From assembly GCF_013409625.1 (NCBI RefSeq), contig NZ_JACCBF010000001.1, positions 4,715,001 through 4,779,000 of the forward strand: 64,000 nt of DNA. Direction: 5' to 3'. Shown here in pieces: positions 19,984-28,206 of the stretch; position 1 is the first letter of the stretch; every line of letters starts with the position of its first letter. A program made the translations under genes and the position numbers. This DNA is from Nocardioides kongjuensis. Lineage in GTDB: Bacteria; Actinomycetota; Actinomycetes; Propionibacteriales; Nocardioidaceae. Under the pieces are notes generated by a model. That model was not told where the DNA came from and ran no database searches. It worked only from the letters and a program-made list of their open reading frames with translations.

Positions 19984-20796
19984 ATGAACGACCCGGGCCG
20001 TCCCCGGATCGGGCTCTCCACGAGCTCGGTCTACCCGGAGTCGACGGCCCATGCGTTCGCCTACGCCGCGTCGGTCGGCTACGAGGCGGTCGAGGTGATG
20101 GTCGGCATCGACGCGCTGTCCCAGCAGGTCGACGCCGTGCGCCAGCTCTCCGAGCACCACGGGCTCCCGATCAGCGCGATCCACGCGCCCTGCCTGCTGT
20201 TCACGCAACGGGTCTGGGGCGTCGAGCCGTGGGGCAAGCTCGAGCGGTCCGCGGCCATGGCGAGGGAGGTCGGCGCCGAGGTCGTCGTCGTGCACCCGCC
20301 GTTCCGCTGGCAGAGGGAGTACGCGCGCGACTTCGTCAACGGCATCGCCGCGCTCGAGGAGTCCTCGGGCATCGCGTTCGCCGTGGAGAACATGTACCCG
20401 TGGCGGGCCTCGCGCCGTCGCCTCGAGATGTACCTGCCCGGCTGGGATCCCTCGGACGAGCCCTACGCCAACACGACGATCGACCTGTCCCACGCGGCGA
20501 TCGCGCAGTCCGACCCGGTCGCGATGGCCGAACGGCTCGGTTCGCGGCTGCGGCACGTCCACCTGACCGACGGCACCGACTCCGCGAAGGACGAGCACCT
20601 CGTCCCGGGGCGCGGCGACATGGGGGCCGACGTCTTCCTGCGCCACCTCGCAGCGACCGGGTTCGCCGGTGAGGTGGTGCTCGAGATCAACACCCGGCGC
20701 TGCACGACGCGCGAGGAGCGGGAGGCCGACCTGCGCGAGTCGCTGGAGTTCGCGATCGAGCACCTGGGCGCCGTTCGGGCCGAGGGCGGCTCGTGA
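19984..20796 (+). CDS. sugar phosphate isomerase/epimerase-like TIM barrel
   Basis: The 270-residue protein is an AP-endonuclease-family-2/xylose-isomerase-like TIM barrel: RIGLSTSSVYPES, VGYEAVEVMVG, ISAIHAPCLLF, VVVHPPFRWQ, FAVENMYPWR, TTIDLSHAA, LRHVHLTDG and GEVVLEIN supply the strands and the metal-binding His, Glu and Asp residues. Substrate unknown. It lies between ppx and a TetR gene whose GTG overlaps its stop. Confidence 0.82.
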   Translation: MNDPGRPRIGLSTSSVYPESTAHAFAYAASVGYEAVEVMVGIDALSQQVDAVRQLSEHHGLPISAIHAPCLLFTQRVWGVEPWGKLERSAAMAREVGAEVVVVHPPFRWQREYARDFVNGIAALEESSGIAFAVENMYPWRASRRRLEMYLPGWDPSDEPYANTTIDLSHAAIAQSDPVAMAERLGSRLRHVHLTDGTDSAKDEHLVPGRGDMGADVFLRHLAATGFAGEVVLEINTRRCTTREEREADLRESLEFAIEHLGAVRAEGGS

Positions 20797-21383
20797 CCGC
20801 CGCGACCCGCGGCCGGCGCCGTGGCAGCCCGGACACGCGCGCGGCCATCCTCGCTGCGGCCCGCGCCCGGTTCGCCGAGTCGGGCTTCGCCGGTACGACG
20901 ATCCGCGGGGTCGCCGGCGACGCCGGCGTGGACCCGGCGCTGGTGCACCACTACTTCGGCTCGAAGGACGACCTGTTCGTGGCCGCCCTCGAGCTGCCGG
21001 TCGACCCGCGGGCCGTGCTCGCCGAGCAGGTCGTCGGCCCGGTCGAGGGCGCCGGCGAGCGGCTGCTGCGGGCGCTCATCGGCGTCTGGGACGACCCGGC
21101 GCTCCGGCCGGCGCTGCTCGCGATGGTGCGCCGGCTGATCGAGCCCGGCGGCGACGCGCTGTTCCGCGGCGGCTTCCTCCCCGTCGTGCTGGTGCCGCTG
21201 GGAGCGGCGCTCGGGGTCGACCGGCCCGAGCGGCGCATGCAGCTGGTCGCGAGCCAGGTGATCGGGGTGATCGTGCTGCGCTACGTCGTGCGTGCCGACG
21301 CGATCGTGGCGATGGACGTCGACACCCTGGTGGCGACGTACGCCCCCGTGCTCGACGGCTTCCTCGCCGGCCCCCTTCCCTGA
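20793..21383 (+). CDS. TetR-family regulator
   Basis: The 196-residue protein has a TetR helix-turn-helix (about residues 14-60: AILAAARARFAESGFAGTTIRGVAGDAGVDPALVHHYFGSKDD in consecutive segments) and a helical C-domain of the TetR_C_17-like type (LPVDPRAVLAEQV). GTG 20793 overlaps the upstream stop by 4 nt. An ABC exporter follows after 39 nt, so it is the likely local repressor. Confidence 0.87.
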   Translation: MTAATRGRRRGSPDTRAAILAAARARFAESGFAGTTIRGVAGDAGVDPALVHHYFGSKDDLFVAALELPVDPRAVLAEQVVGPVEGAGERLLRALIGVWDDPALRPALLAMVRRLIEPGGDALFRGGFLPVVLVPLGAALGVDRPERRMQLVASQVIGVIVLRYVVRADAIVAMDVDTLVATYAPVLDGFLAGPLP

Positions 21384-21422
21384 CCCTTGCGCGTGCCGAC
21401 CGGGAGGCGCATTGTTCAACAC

Positions 21423-22139
21423 ATGATGAATTCCGTCGTCGAGGTCGCCGGGCTCCGTGTCGTGCGCGGCGGCACGACGGTGATCGACGGCCTCGACCTG
21501 GTCGTCGGCGCGGGGGTGACCGGCCTGCTCGGCCCGTCCGGTTGCGGGAAGTCCACGCTGCTGCGCTCGATCGTCGGGGTGCAGCGCGTCGCCGCCGGCT
21601 CGGTGACGGTGCTCGGCGAGCCGGCCGGCAGCGCGCCGCTGCGCGACCGCGTCGGCTACCAGACCCAGTCCTCCAGCGTGTACGACGACCTGACGGTCCT
21701 CGAGAACCTCCGGTTCTTCGCGCGGGTGCTGGGCCTGTCGCCCGCCGCGGCCGAGGACTCCCTGTCGGCGGTCGACCTGGGCGGTCGGCGCGATGCCGTC
21801 GTCGGCCGGCTCAGCGGCGGCCAGCGCTCCCGGGTCGGGCTGGCCGTGGCCCTGCTCGGCAACCCCAGGCTGCTGGTGCTCGACGAGCCGACCGTCGGCC
21901 TCGACCCCGTGCTGCGCCGCGACCTGTGGGCGCTGTTCCACCGCATCGCCGCGGCGGGTACGGCGGTCCTCGTGTCCAGCCACGTGATGGACGAGGCGGA
22001 GCGCTGCGACACACTGCTGCTGATGCGCGAGGGCCGGATCATCGCCCACGGCCCCCCGGCCGCGATCAAGGCGGCGCAGGGCGTCTCCGACATCGAGTCG
22101 GCGTTCCTGGCCCTCGTGGAGGGGAGGGAGACGGCATGA
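21423..22139 (+). CDS. ABC transporter ATP-binding protein
   Basis: This 238-residue ATPase shows Walker A GPSGCGKST, the Q-loop YQTQSS, the signature LSGGQRSR, Walker B LLVLDEP and the switch His in VLVSSHVMDEAERCD; the type fits drug/lipid exporters with an ABC-2 permease. ATG 21423 (MMNSVVEV) is preferred to an upstream in-frame start at 21387. The stop overlaps the permease ATG by 4 nt. A half-site TTGTTCAA upstream may be part of a regulator site. Confidence 0.9.
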   Translation: MMNSVVEVAGLRVVRGGTTVIDGLDLVVGAGVTGLLGPSGCGKSTLLRSIVGVQRVAAGSVTVLGEPAGSAPLRDRVGYQTQSSSVYDDLTVLENLRFFARVLGLSPAAAEDSLSAVDLGGRRDAVVGRLSGGQRSRVGLAVALLGNPRLLVLDEPTVGLDPVLRRDLWALFHRIAAAGTAVLVSSHVMDEAERCDTLLLMREGRIIAHGPPAAIKAAQGVSDIESAFLALVEGRETA

Positions 22140-22870
22140 CGCCCCGGGTGACCCTGGCGATCGCCGTACGCGTGCTGACCCAGCTGCGCCGCGACCACCG
22201 CACGTTGGCGATGCTGCTCGTGCTCCCGTGCCTGCTGCAGGTGCTGCTGTGGTGGATCTTCCAGGACCAGTCCTTCGTCTTCGACCGGATCGGGCCGGCC
22301 CTGCTCGCGATCTTCCCGTTCTTCGTGATGTTCCTCGTCACCAGCATCACCACGCTGCGCGAACGCTCCGGCGGCACCCTGGAGCGGCTGTTCACGATGC
22401 CGATGGGCCGCCTCGACTTCCTGGTCGGCTACGCGCTGGCCTTCGGTGCGATCGCCGCCGTGCAGGCCGCCCTCGCCGCGAGCGTCGCGATCGGGCTGCT
22501 CGACCTCGACCTGCGCGGCCCCGACGTGCTGCTCCTGCTCGTGGGTGTCGTCGACGCCGTCCTCGGCACGGCGCTCGGCCTGTTCGTCTCCGCCTTCGCC
22601 CGCACCGAGTTCCAGGCCGTGCAGTTCCTGCCGGCGATCGTGGTCCCGCAGATCCTGCTCTGCGGGCTGATCGTCCCGCGCGACCGCCTGCCCCAGGTGC
22701 TCGAGAAGGTCGCCGACGTGATGCCCCTGACCTGGGCGGTCGACGCGATGGAGCACCTCGCGACCACGACCCGCACCGGCGCGGTGTGGCGCGACGTCGG
22801 CATCGTCGTGGCGTTCGCCGTGGCGGCGCTCGCCCTCGGCGCGGCGACCCTCCGGCGTCGTACCGACTGA
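22136..22870 (+). CDS. ABC-2 type transporter permease
   Basis: The 244-residue protein has six predicted membrane helices (LAMLLVLPCLLQVLLWWIF, IFPFFVMFLVTSI, YALAFGAIAAVQAALAAS, LLLLVGVVDAVLGTALGLFV, FLPAIVVPQILLCGLIVP, VGIVVAFAVAALALG) and the ABC-2 motif RERSGGTLERLFTMPM. It pairs with the ATPase immediately upstream as an exporter; cargo unknown. The ribosome binding site GGAGGGGAGGGA lies inside the ATPase gene. Confidence 0.9.
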   Translation: MTPRVTLAIAVRVLTQLRRDHRTLAMLLVLPCLLQVLLWWIFQDQSFVFDRIGPALLAIFPFFVMFLVTSITTLRERSGGTLERLFTMPMGRLDFLVGYALAFGAIAAVQAALAASVAIGLLDLDLRGPDVLLLLVGVVDAVLGTALGLFVSAFARTEFQAVQFLPAIVVPQILLCGLIVPRDRLPQVLEKVADVMPLTWAVDAMEHLATTTRTGAVWRDVGIVVAFAVAALALGAATLRRRTD

Positions 22871-22932
22871 TCGGCGTCACCGCAAGCCCCCGAAGGGCCG
22901 GTGGATGACCAGACACCCCCTACTTTTGGGGC

Positions 22933-23790
22933 ATGCGACCGCTGCGGGACACCCTGACGCTGCTGTCCCGCAGCGCGCCGATGCGCCGGGTCCTGCGCCA
23001 GCTGGTGGCCGGTGAGCGGGTCGACGACGTGGTCCGGGCCGCCGCGGGGCTGGCCGCGCACGGGTTCCCGGTCGGCATCGACCTGCTGGCGGCGCCGGCG
23101 CGGACCGAGGCGGAGGCGTTCGCTGCCGTGGCGGCGTACCGGACCCTCCTCGACCGGCTCGCCGATGCCGGCCTGGCCGCCGGCACCGACGTGGCCGTCC
23201 GGCCGGAGGTGCTCGGCGAGCCGCTGCTCGGCGGCGCCCGCAAGGTCTGCCGCACCGCGGCCCGGGTCGGCGCCACCGTGACCGTGGAGCAGCCCGCGTC
23301 GGGCGATGTCGACGCGACCCTCGCCCTGGTCGCTGCGCTGCGAGCCGAGTTCCCCGACGTCGGGGTGGCCCTGCGTGCGGGAGAGCCCCGGACGGAGGAC
23401 GACTGCCGGGCGCTGAGCGCCACCGGCAGCCGGGTGCGGCTCGAGCGCGGCGGCGCGACCGACGTGGCCGAGGTCGACAAGTCCTACGTGCGCTGCCTCA
23501 AGGTGCTGCTCGCAGGCGACGGCTACCCGATGATCGCCACCCACGACCCCCGGCTGGTCGAGATCGCGGCCGCCCTCGCGAGCAGGTACGGTCGCGCCCC
23601 CTCGACGTACGAGATCCAGATGCGCGACGGCATCCGGGTGCCCGAGCAGCGGCGACTGGCAGCGAGGGGCGAGCAGGTACGGGTCCGCCTGGCCTACGGC
23701 GCCGCGTGGCACGGCTACCTGGTGGGACGAGTGGCGGAGCGTCCCGCCGACCTGAGACTCTTCCTCACGTCGTTGGTCTCCAGAAGGTGA
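22933..23790 (+). CDS. proline dehydrogenase
   Basis: The 285-residue protein ends with the FAD-domain signature of PRODH (YEIQMRDGIRVPEQRRL, VRVRLAYGAAWHGYLVGR, AERPADLRLFLTSLV) and has the substrate/FAD strand KSYVRCLKVLLAGDGYPMIATHD. It oxidises proline to pyrroline-5-carboxylate with FAD. It is somewhat short. TACTTT at 22921-22926 is 6 nt before ATG 22933 (leaderless). Its stop overlaps the start of proC, whose product performs the reverse reaction with NAD(P)H; such a coupling is unusual and may serve redox cycling. Confidence 0.85.
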   Translation: MRPLRDTLTLLSRSAPMRRVLRQLVAGERVDDVVRAAAGLAAHGFPVGIDLLAAPARTEAEAFAAVAAYRTLLDRLADAGLAAGTDVAVRPEVLGEPLLGGARKVCRTAARVGATVTVEQPASGDVDATLALVAALRAEFPDVGVALRAGEPRTEDDCRALSATGSRVRLERGGATDVAEVDKSYVRCLKVLLAGDGYPMIATHDPRLVEIAAALASRYGRAPSTYEIQMRDGIRVPEQRRLAARGEQVRVRLAYGAAWHGYLVGRVAERPADLRLFLTSLVSRR

Positions 23791-24605
23791 GTGAGCAGGG
23801 CGTGGGCGAGAAGCGGACCGCAGTCATCGGTGCCGGTGTGATGGGGGAGACCCTCCTGTCCGGCCTGATCCGGGCCGGCCGGAGCGCTGAGGCGCTCGTG
23901 GTCGTCGAGAAGCGGACCGAGCGCGCTGCCGAGCTCGCCGGGAGGTACGGCGTCCGCGTCGTCAACGACGTCACCGAGGCCGCGGTGGCCGAGACCGTCC
24001 TGCTCGTCGTCAAGCCGCAGGACATGGCCGACGTGCTCACCGAGCTCGGCCCGGCGCTGCGGCCCGGCCAGCTCCTGGTCTCCCTCGCCGCCGGCATCAC
24101 CACCGGCTTCGTGGAGGCCCGTGTGCCCGACGGCGTCGCCGTCGTCCGGGTCATGCCCAACACGCCCGCCCTCGTCGACCAGGGCATGGCGGCGATCTCG
24201 CCCGGCACGCACTGCGACGAGAGCCACCTCGCCGAGGCCGAGGAGCTGATGGCGTCGGTCGGCCGCGTGGTGCGGGTGCCCGAGAAGCAGCAGGACGCCG
24301 TCACGGCGATCAGCGGCTCCGGTCCGGCCTACGTCTTCTTCGTGGTCGAGTCGATGATCGAGGCCGGCGTCCACCTCGGCCTGCCGCGCACCATCGCCCA
24401 GGAGCTCGTCATCCAGACCCTGGTCGGCTCGGCGACCATGCTGCGCGAGACCGGGGAGCACCCGGCGGTGCTGCGCGAGCAGGTCACCTCGCCCGGCGGT
24501 ACGACGGCGGCGGCCCTGCGCGAGCTCGAGGTGCACCGCGTGCGTGCCGCCTTCCTCGCCGCCCTCGAGGCCGCCCGGGACCGCTCGCGCGAGCTCGGCT
24601 CCTGA
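23787..24605 (+). CDS. proC: pyrroline-5-carboxylate reductase
   Basis: ProC makes proline from pyrroline-5-carboxylate. The 272-residue enzyme shows the Rossmann motif VIGAGVMGETLLSGL, LLVVKPQDM, VVRVMPNTPALV, the AISGSGPAYVFF helix and VTSPGGTTAAALRELE, all diagnostic. The start GTG 23787 overlaps the proline dehydrogenase stop; GTG 23802 (VGEKRTAV) is an alternative. Downstream genes converge from the other strand. Confidence 0.95.
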   Translation: MSEQGVGEKRTAVIGAGVMGETLLSGLIRAGRSAEALVVVEKRTERAAELAGRYGVRVVNDVTEAAVAETVLLVVKPQDMADVLTELGPALRPGQLLVSLAAGITTGFVEARVPDGVAVVRVMPNTPALVDQGMAAISPGTHCDESHLAEAEELMASVGRVVRVPEKQQDAVTAISGSGPAYVFFVVESMIEAGVHLGLPRTIAQELVIQTLVGSATMLRETGEHPAVLREQVTSPGGTTAAALRELEVHRVRAAFLAALEAARDRSRELGS

Positions 24606-24615
24606 GCGGTCCGGG

Positions 24616-25308
24616 TCAGGCCACCTCCGCCAGGCTGCGCACCGTCCGCACCCGCATGCCCGACCGCCGGGCGTCGTGGCGGCCGTGACGGTCGAGCAGG
24701 CGCGCCTGCAGCCCGGCCCGCTGCGCGCCGACGACGTCGTGGCGCAGGGAGTCGCCGACCATCAGCGTCGCGGCGGGATCGGCTCCGAGTGACGCGCACG
24801 CGGTCAGGTAGGACCGCGGGTCGGGCTTCGCGGCCGGGAGCGCGGAGGACGCGAACACCGGGACGTCGGAGCGGAGCAGGCCGGTGCGGCGCAGCTTCTC
24901 GGTCTGGATCGGGAGCTCGCCGTTGGTGAGGATGCCGACCGGCAGCCCCGCCGCGCGGGCCCGCGAGATCGCCGCAGCCGCGTCGTCGAAGGCCCGCCAC
25001 GCGGCCCGGTAGCAGCCGAGGAAGCCCGCGTAGACGTCGTCGGCGAGGGTGTCGTCGGCCAGGTCCCAGCCCGGCAGGAAGTCGCGGATCCGCGCCCGTC
25101 GGTGCTCGAGGTAGCTGACCTCGCCCCGCTGGGCGCGCTCGTAGTGGCGCGCCTCGAGCACGAACCAGCGCTCCACGTGGGTCTCGAGCTCGGCCGGCGA
25201 GTCCGCGAGGCCGAGCCCGGACAGCCACGCCCGCACGCCGCGCTCGGAGGCGCCGCGGTGGTCCACCAGGGTGTCGTCCAGGTCGAGGAGCAGGGCCTGG
25301 AACGTCAT
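24616..25308 (-). CDS. HAD-family hydrolase
   Basis: The 230-residue protein has the four HAD motifs: LLLDLDDTLVDHRG (nucleophile Asp), LPVGILTNGE (motif II Thr), AKPDPRSY (motif III Lys) and LMVGDSLRHDVVGA (motif IV). The helical cap between motifs I and II places it near the YjjG/REG-2-like phosphatases. Substrate unknown. ATG 25308 follows from the position of motif I. It lies 43 nt downstream of trpS on the same strand. Confidence 0.88.
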   Translation of the reverse strand: MTFQALLLDLDDTLVDHRGASERGVRAWLSGLGLADSPAELETHVERWFVLEARHYERAQRGEVSYLEHRRARIRDFLPGWDLADDTLADDVYAGFLGCYRAAWRAFDDAAAAISRARAAGLPVGILTNGELPIQTEKLRRTGLLRSDVPVFASSALPAAKPDPRSYLTACASLGADPAATLMVGDSLRHDVVGAQRAGLQARLLDRHGRHDARRSGMRVRTVRSLAEVA

Positions 25309-25351
25309 GCGGAGCAGTCTGCCAGCGGCCACCGACACCGTTCGCGCCCCC

Positions 25352-26320
25352 TCACAACCCCATCGCCGTCCGCGCGGCTGCCAGCACCGGCGCGGTCACC
25401 TCGCGGCAGCGCTCGGCCCCGCTGCGGTAGGTCTCGCTCACGTGCACCGGGTCCGCGGCCAGCTCCCGGTACCTCGCCTGCAGCGGCGCCAGCTCGGCGA
25501 CGACAGCGTCGGTGACGGCTGCCTTGAGCGCGCCGTAGGTCGTGATCCCCTCCGGCGACCCGCCACAGGCGGTGAGGATCTCGAGCAGGTTCGTGACGCC
25601 CGGCTTGGTCTCGCGATCGGACCGGACCGCTGCCGGCCCGGTGTCGGAGTCGGTGACGGCGCGGGCGACCTTGCGGCGTACGACGTCCGGCGGGTCGAGC
25701 AGCGCGATCGCCCCGGCGTCGGGTCCGGACTTGCTCATCTTGCTGGTCGGGTCGGCCAGGTCCATCACCCGTGCACCGGCCGTGGGCACGGTGATCTCGG
25801 GGACCGTGAACACCTCGCCGTAGGTGGTGTTGAAGCGCAGCGCGAGGTCGCGGGTGAGCTCCATGTGCTGGCGCTGGTCGTCGCCGACCGGCACGTGGGT
25901 CGGCCGGTAGAGCAGGATGTCGGCGGCCATCAGCACCGGGTAGGTGAGCAGCGAGGTCCGTACCGACTGCTGGCGGCGCGACTTCTCCTTGAACTGGATC
26001 ATCCGGCCGAGCTCGCCCGTCGTGGCGACGCACTCGAGCAGGTAGGACAGCTCCGCGTGCGCCGGGACCTGGCTCTGCCGGAACAGGGTGCTGGCGTCGA
26101 GGCCGGCCGCCAGCAGCAGGGTCGACTGCTCGGTGATCGCGGCTCGCAGCACGTCGGGGGAGCGGGGCGTGGTCAGGGCGTGCAGGTCGGAGATGCCGTA
26201 GAAGCACTCGGCGCCGGCCTGGGCGGCCCGCATCGGTCGCAGCGCGCCGAGCAGGTTGCCGAGGGTCAGCCGACCGCTCGGGGTGAGCAGGGAGAGACGT
26301 CGAGACGGGGTGCTGGACAT
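25352..26320 (-). CDS. trpS: tryptophanyl-tRNA synthetase
   Basis: TrpRS charges tRNA-Trp. The 322-residue class I synthetase has the HIGH-equivalent TPSGRLTLGN (13-22), the Trp-pocket DLHALT, GDDQRQHMELTRD and KMSKS (194-198). ATG 26320 lies 113 nt after a short ORF with tandem Trp codons on the same strand (26433-26459), with competing hairpins between. In Streptomyces coelicolor an auxiliary TrpRS gene is known to be controlled by ribosome-mediated attenuation, so the same control is inferred here. Whether another trpS exists elsewhere in the genome is not visible. Confidence 0.95.
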   Translation of the reverse strand: MSSTPSRRLSLLTPSGRLTLGNLLGALRPMRAAQAGAECFYGISDLHALTTPRSPDVLRAAITEQSTLLLAAGLDASTLFRQSQVPAHAELSYLLECVATTGELGRMIQFKEKSRRQQSVRTSLLTYPVLMAADILLYRPTHVPVGDDQRQHMELTRDLALRFNTTYGEVFTVPEITVPTAGARVMDLADPTSKMSKSGPDAGAIALLDPPDVVRRKVARAVTDSDTGPAAVRSDRETKPGVTNLLEILTACGGSPEGITTYGALKAAVTDAVVAELAPLQARYRELAADPVHVSETYRSGAERCREVTAPVLAAARTAMGL

Positions 26321-26341
26321 GGTGCTGGCTCCTGGGAGACG

Positions 26342-26398
26342 AGGCCCACGGGCGCCGGAACCGGTCCGGAGAAGCACGACGGCCGCCCGTGGGCGGCC
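26342..26398 (-). promoter_or_regulatory. trpS attenuator (mutually exclusive hairpins)
   Basis: On the minus strand GGCCGCCC-AC-GGGCGGCC forms an 8-bp hairpin (plus-strand 26381-26398). The segment CCCACGGGCG within it can instead pair with CGCCCGTGGG just upstream of trpS (plus-strand about 26345-26354). Further upstream, GGCGGCCGCC near the leader stop codon can compete with the first arm. This four-segment layout is the classical attenuation design; no long U-run follows the hairpin. Confidence 0.6.
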
Positions 26399-26432
26399 GG
26401 TGGTGAAGGGTGTGTCGAGGAGGCGGCCGCCG

Positions 26433-26459
26433 TCAGGCGGGCCACCAGGAGAAGGTCAT
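26433..26459 (-). CDS. trpS leader peptide MTFSWWPA
   Basis: An eight-codon ORF reads ATG ACC TTC TCC TGG TGG CCC GCC TGA. Two adjacent Trp codons in an otherwise rare-Trp context, directly upstream of a tryptophanyl-tRNA synthetase gene, are the hallmark of a ribosome-mediated attenuator: scarcity of charged tRNA-Trp stalls the ribosome at codons 5-6 and favours readthrough into trpS. The peptide itself probably has no function. Too short for gene finders. Confidence 0.8.
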   Translation of the reverse strand: MTFSWWPA

Positions 26460-26489
26460 CGAGGTCGACACCCCACGATCATCGCACGC

Positions 26490-27110
26490 TCAGCCAGCGG
26501 CGCGCAGCGCGTCGAGGTCCGGCACCACCTCGCCCGGCGGCGTCAGCAGCCCGAGCATCGTGGCCGCGATCGCCCGCGCCCCCTGGTCGGCGGCCAGCTC
26601 ACCGGCGTACACCGAGGTCGCAGCGGCATGGGTCACCGTGTGCATCGTCGTGACCAGCCAGGAGACGGGGAGGTCCGCGCGGAACCTGCCGGCGTCCCGG
26701 CCACGGCCGAGCAGCCGCTCGACGCGCTCGCGCGGCTCGTCGTGCGCCGCGGCCAGGTCGGCGGCCGGCAGGCTCTTCTCCGCGGCGACCACGAGGGCGC
26801 CGTAGCGCAGGGTCACCTGCCAGGTCGCCTCGATCAGCCGGACCAGCGCGGCCGCGGGATCCCCGGAGAGGTCGACGCCGCGCAGCGACACCTCCGAGTC
26901 CTGCATCGCCCGCGCGACCACCGCCGCCACGAGCACGCCCCGGTTCTCGAAGTGGCCGTAGAGGGTCACCCGGCCGACCCCCGCCGCCTTCGCGATGTCG
27001 TTGACGCTGGCGTCCGGGTCGCGGGCCAGGGTCGCGGTGGCCGCATCGAGGATGGCCTCCACGTTGCGGCGGGCGTCGGCTCGCTGCGGACGGTCGGTAC
27101 GCGTGGTCAC
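26490..27110 (-). CDS. TetR-family regulator
   Basis: The 206-residue protein has an N-terminal helix-turn-helix (AILDAATATLARDPDASVNDIAKAAGVGRVTLYGHFEN in consecutive segments) of the AcrR type. GTG 27110 overlaps the stop of the small membrane protein gene by 4 nt, so the two are cotranscribed from the promoter near 27560, which carries a perfect inverted repeat. It is probably the autoregulator of this pair. Confidence 0.87.
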   Translation of the reverse strand: MTTRTDRPQRADARRNVEAILDAATATLARDPDASVNDIAKAAGVGRVTLYGHFENRGVLVAAVVARAMQDSEVSLRGVDLSGDPAAALVRLIEATWQVTLRYGALVVAAEKSLPAADLAAAHDEPRERVERLLGRGRDAGRFRADLPVSWLVTTMHTVTHAAATSVYAGELAADQGARAIAATMLGLLTPPGEVVPDLDALRAAG

Positions 27111-27520
27111 GACGCCATCATCGTCCGGTGGCACCCGGCGTACTCCTCCCACCGCCACGCCATCGCCGCCAGCATCAGCACGAACATCGCGACGTGACCG
27201 ACCAGCATCAGGCCACCGGCGTCGAGCACGCCGGTCCAGTACAGGGGCAGGGCGACCGCGAACCCGGCGTACATGACGGCGCACATCTCGGCGACCGGGG
27301 CCCAGCGGTGGCCGCGCACGCGCATCCAGCCGGCCATCGGCAGCGCCATCGTGGTGGCCATGACGAGCGTCTCGACGCTCTCCGAGCGCAGCCACGAGGT
27401 GTCGCCGGCGGCGGTCGTCGTGAGCAGCCACAGCGGCCAGAGCACGGCCATGCCGATCAGCATGGCGGCGACCATCTCGCCGTAGTGGAGCGCGAACCTG
27501 CGGATCTGTCGGCTGGCCAC
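27107..27520 (-). CDS. small multi-pass membrane protein
   Basis: The 137-residue protein has four predicted membrane helices (AAMLIGMAVLWPLWLL, VMATTMALPMAGW, AEMCAVMYAGFAVALPL, LMLVGHVAMFVLMLAAM). The GTG start at 27520 is set by a strong AGGAGG 6 nt upstream on the minus strand. Homologues paired with TetR regulators occur in actinobacteria and are sometimes mis-annotated as FliP; no function is supported. It is the first gene of a two-gene operon. Confidence 0.72.
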   Translation of the reverse strand: MASRQIRRFALHYGEMVAAMLIGMAVLWPLWLLTTTAAGDTSWLRSESVETLVMATTMALPMAGWMRVRGHRWAPVAEMCAVMYAGFAVALPLYWTGVLDAGGLMLVGHVAMFVLMLAAMAWRWEEYAGCHRTMMAS

Positions 27521-27541
27521 CTGACACCTCCTGGAACGAAG

Positions 27542-27559
27542 TTGAACAACGATGTTCAA
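27542..27559. promoter_or_regulatory. TetR-type operator
   Basis: TTGAACA-ACGA-TGTTCAA is a perfect inverted repeat with 7-bp arms and a 4-nt spacer, 22 nt upstream of the membrane-protein start on the minus strand. It is the likely binding site of the TetR regulator encoded second in that operon. Confidence 0.75.
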
Positions 27560-27767
27560 GATCGTAAGTCGAACACGCGTGTACGACAAGAGCCGCGGGA
27601 CAACGTCCTCGTTCCAGGGGCGGTCAAGTCGACACGCCGGAGCGGGAAAGTTTCAATGGTGCATCTCTTCCCCACGAGTCACATCTGGCCCTATTCTCAC
27701 GCCAGTGGCGTCCGGCGGATCACAGCTGGGGAAGGCGGTGACCTCGGACGCGGAAAGTTGGTGTGTC

Positions 27768-27983
27768 ATGACTCCTTCGTCGCGCGAGCGCGCCGAGTCC
27801 CTGCCCGACCCGAAGTTCCTCACCATCGCCGAGGTCGCCTCGGTGATGCGGGTCTCCAAGATGACCGTCTACCGCCTGGTCCACGGCGGAGAGCTCCCGG
27901 CCGTCCGGGTGGGTCGCTCGTTCCGGGTCACCGAGGACGACGTCAACGAGTACCTGCGCAAGTCCTTCTACTCCGCCGGCTGA
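27768..27983 (+). CDS. excisionase-like helix-turn-helix regulator
   Basis: This 71-residue protein has a MerR/excisionase-type winged helix: [47 protein letters not shown]. The same small regulator lies between proC and the bS22-like gene in Mycobacterium (Rv0500A region), so it is a conserved chromosomal gene rather than a phage remnant. ATG 27768 matches that length; the long upstream extension is rejected. A palindromic terminator-like element follows 29 nt after the stop. Confidence 0.88.
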   Translation: MTPSSRERAESLPDPKFLTIAEVASVMRVSKMTVYRLVHGGELPAVRVGRSFRVTEDDVNEYLRKSFYSAG

Positions 27984-28012
27984 GGCCGATCCGGCACATG
28001 GCAGTCGCCGAT

Positions 28013-28044
28013 GCAGGAATCGCCTCTTCAGAGGTGGTTCCTGC
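28013..28044 (+). terminator. palindromic hairpin after the excisionase-like gene
   Basis: GCAGGAA and TTCCTGC enclose an inner stem CCTCT-TC-AGAGG, giving a 32-nt near-continuous hairpin. Its 26-nt core (28016-28041) matches the element behind lsr2 (6036-6061) at 22 of 26 positions. No U-run follows. Terminator or processing role inferred. Confidence 0.55.
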
Positions 28045-28206
28045 GCCGCCGTGCTCCTCGGTGGCGGTGCGATCTTCATCCCATCTCCTGCGCTGATTCA
28101 CCGCGCTCACGAGGCTCCGGATAGGCTGACCCGGTGCTCCGGGGTCCCCGGGGCGTCGTACGTCACGCCGAGCGCGCCCGCGCCCGGCGCTCTGGAGAGG
28201 TTCCAC

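Noticed and set aside
26321-26489. T-box leader for trpS
   Set aside because: No T-box sequence or specifier stem; the tandem Trp codons in a short ORF explain the region better.
27768-27983. Excisionase as a sign of a prophage or integrative element
   Set aside because: No integrase, att repeats or phage genes; the small regulator is at a conserved chromosomal place between proC and the bS22-like gene.
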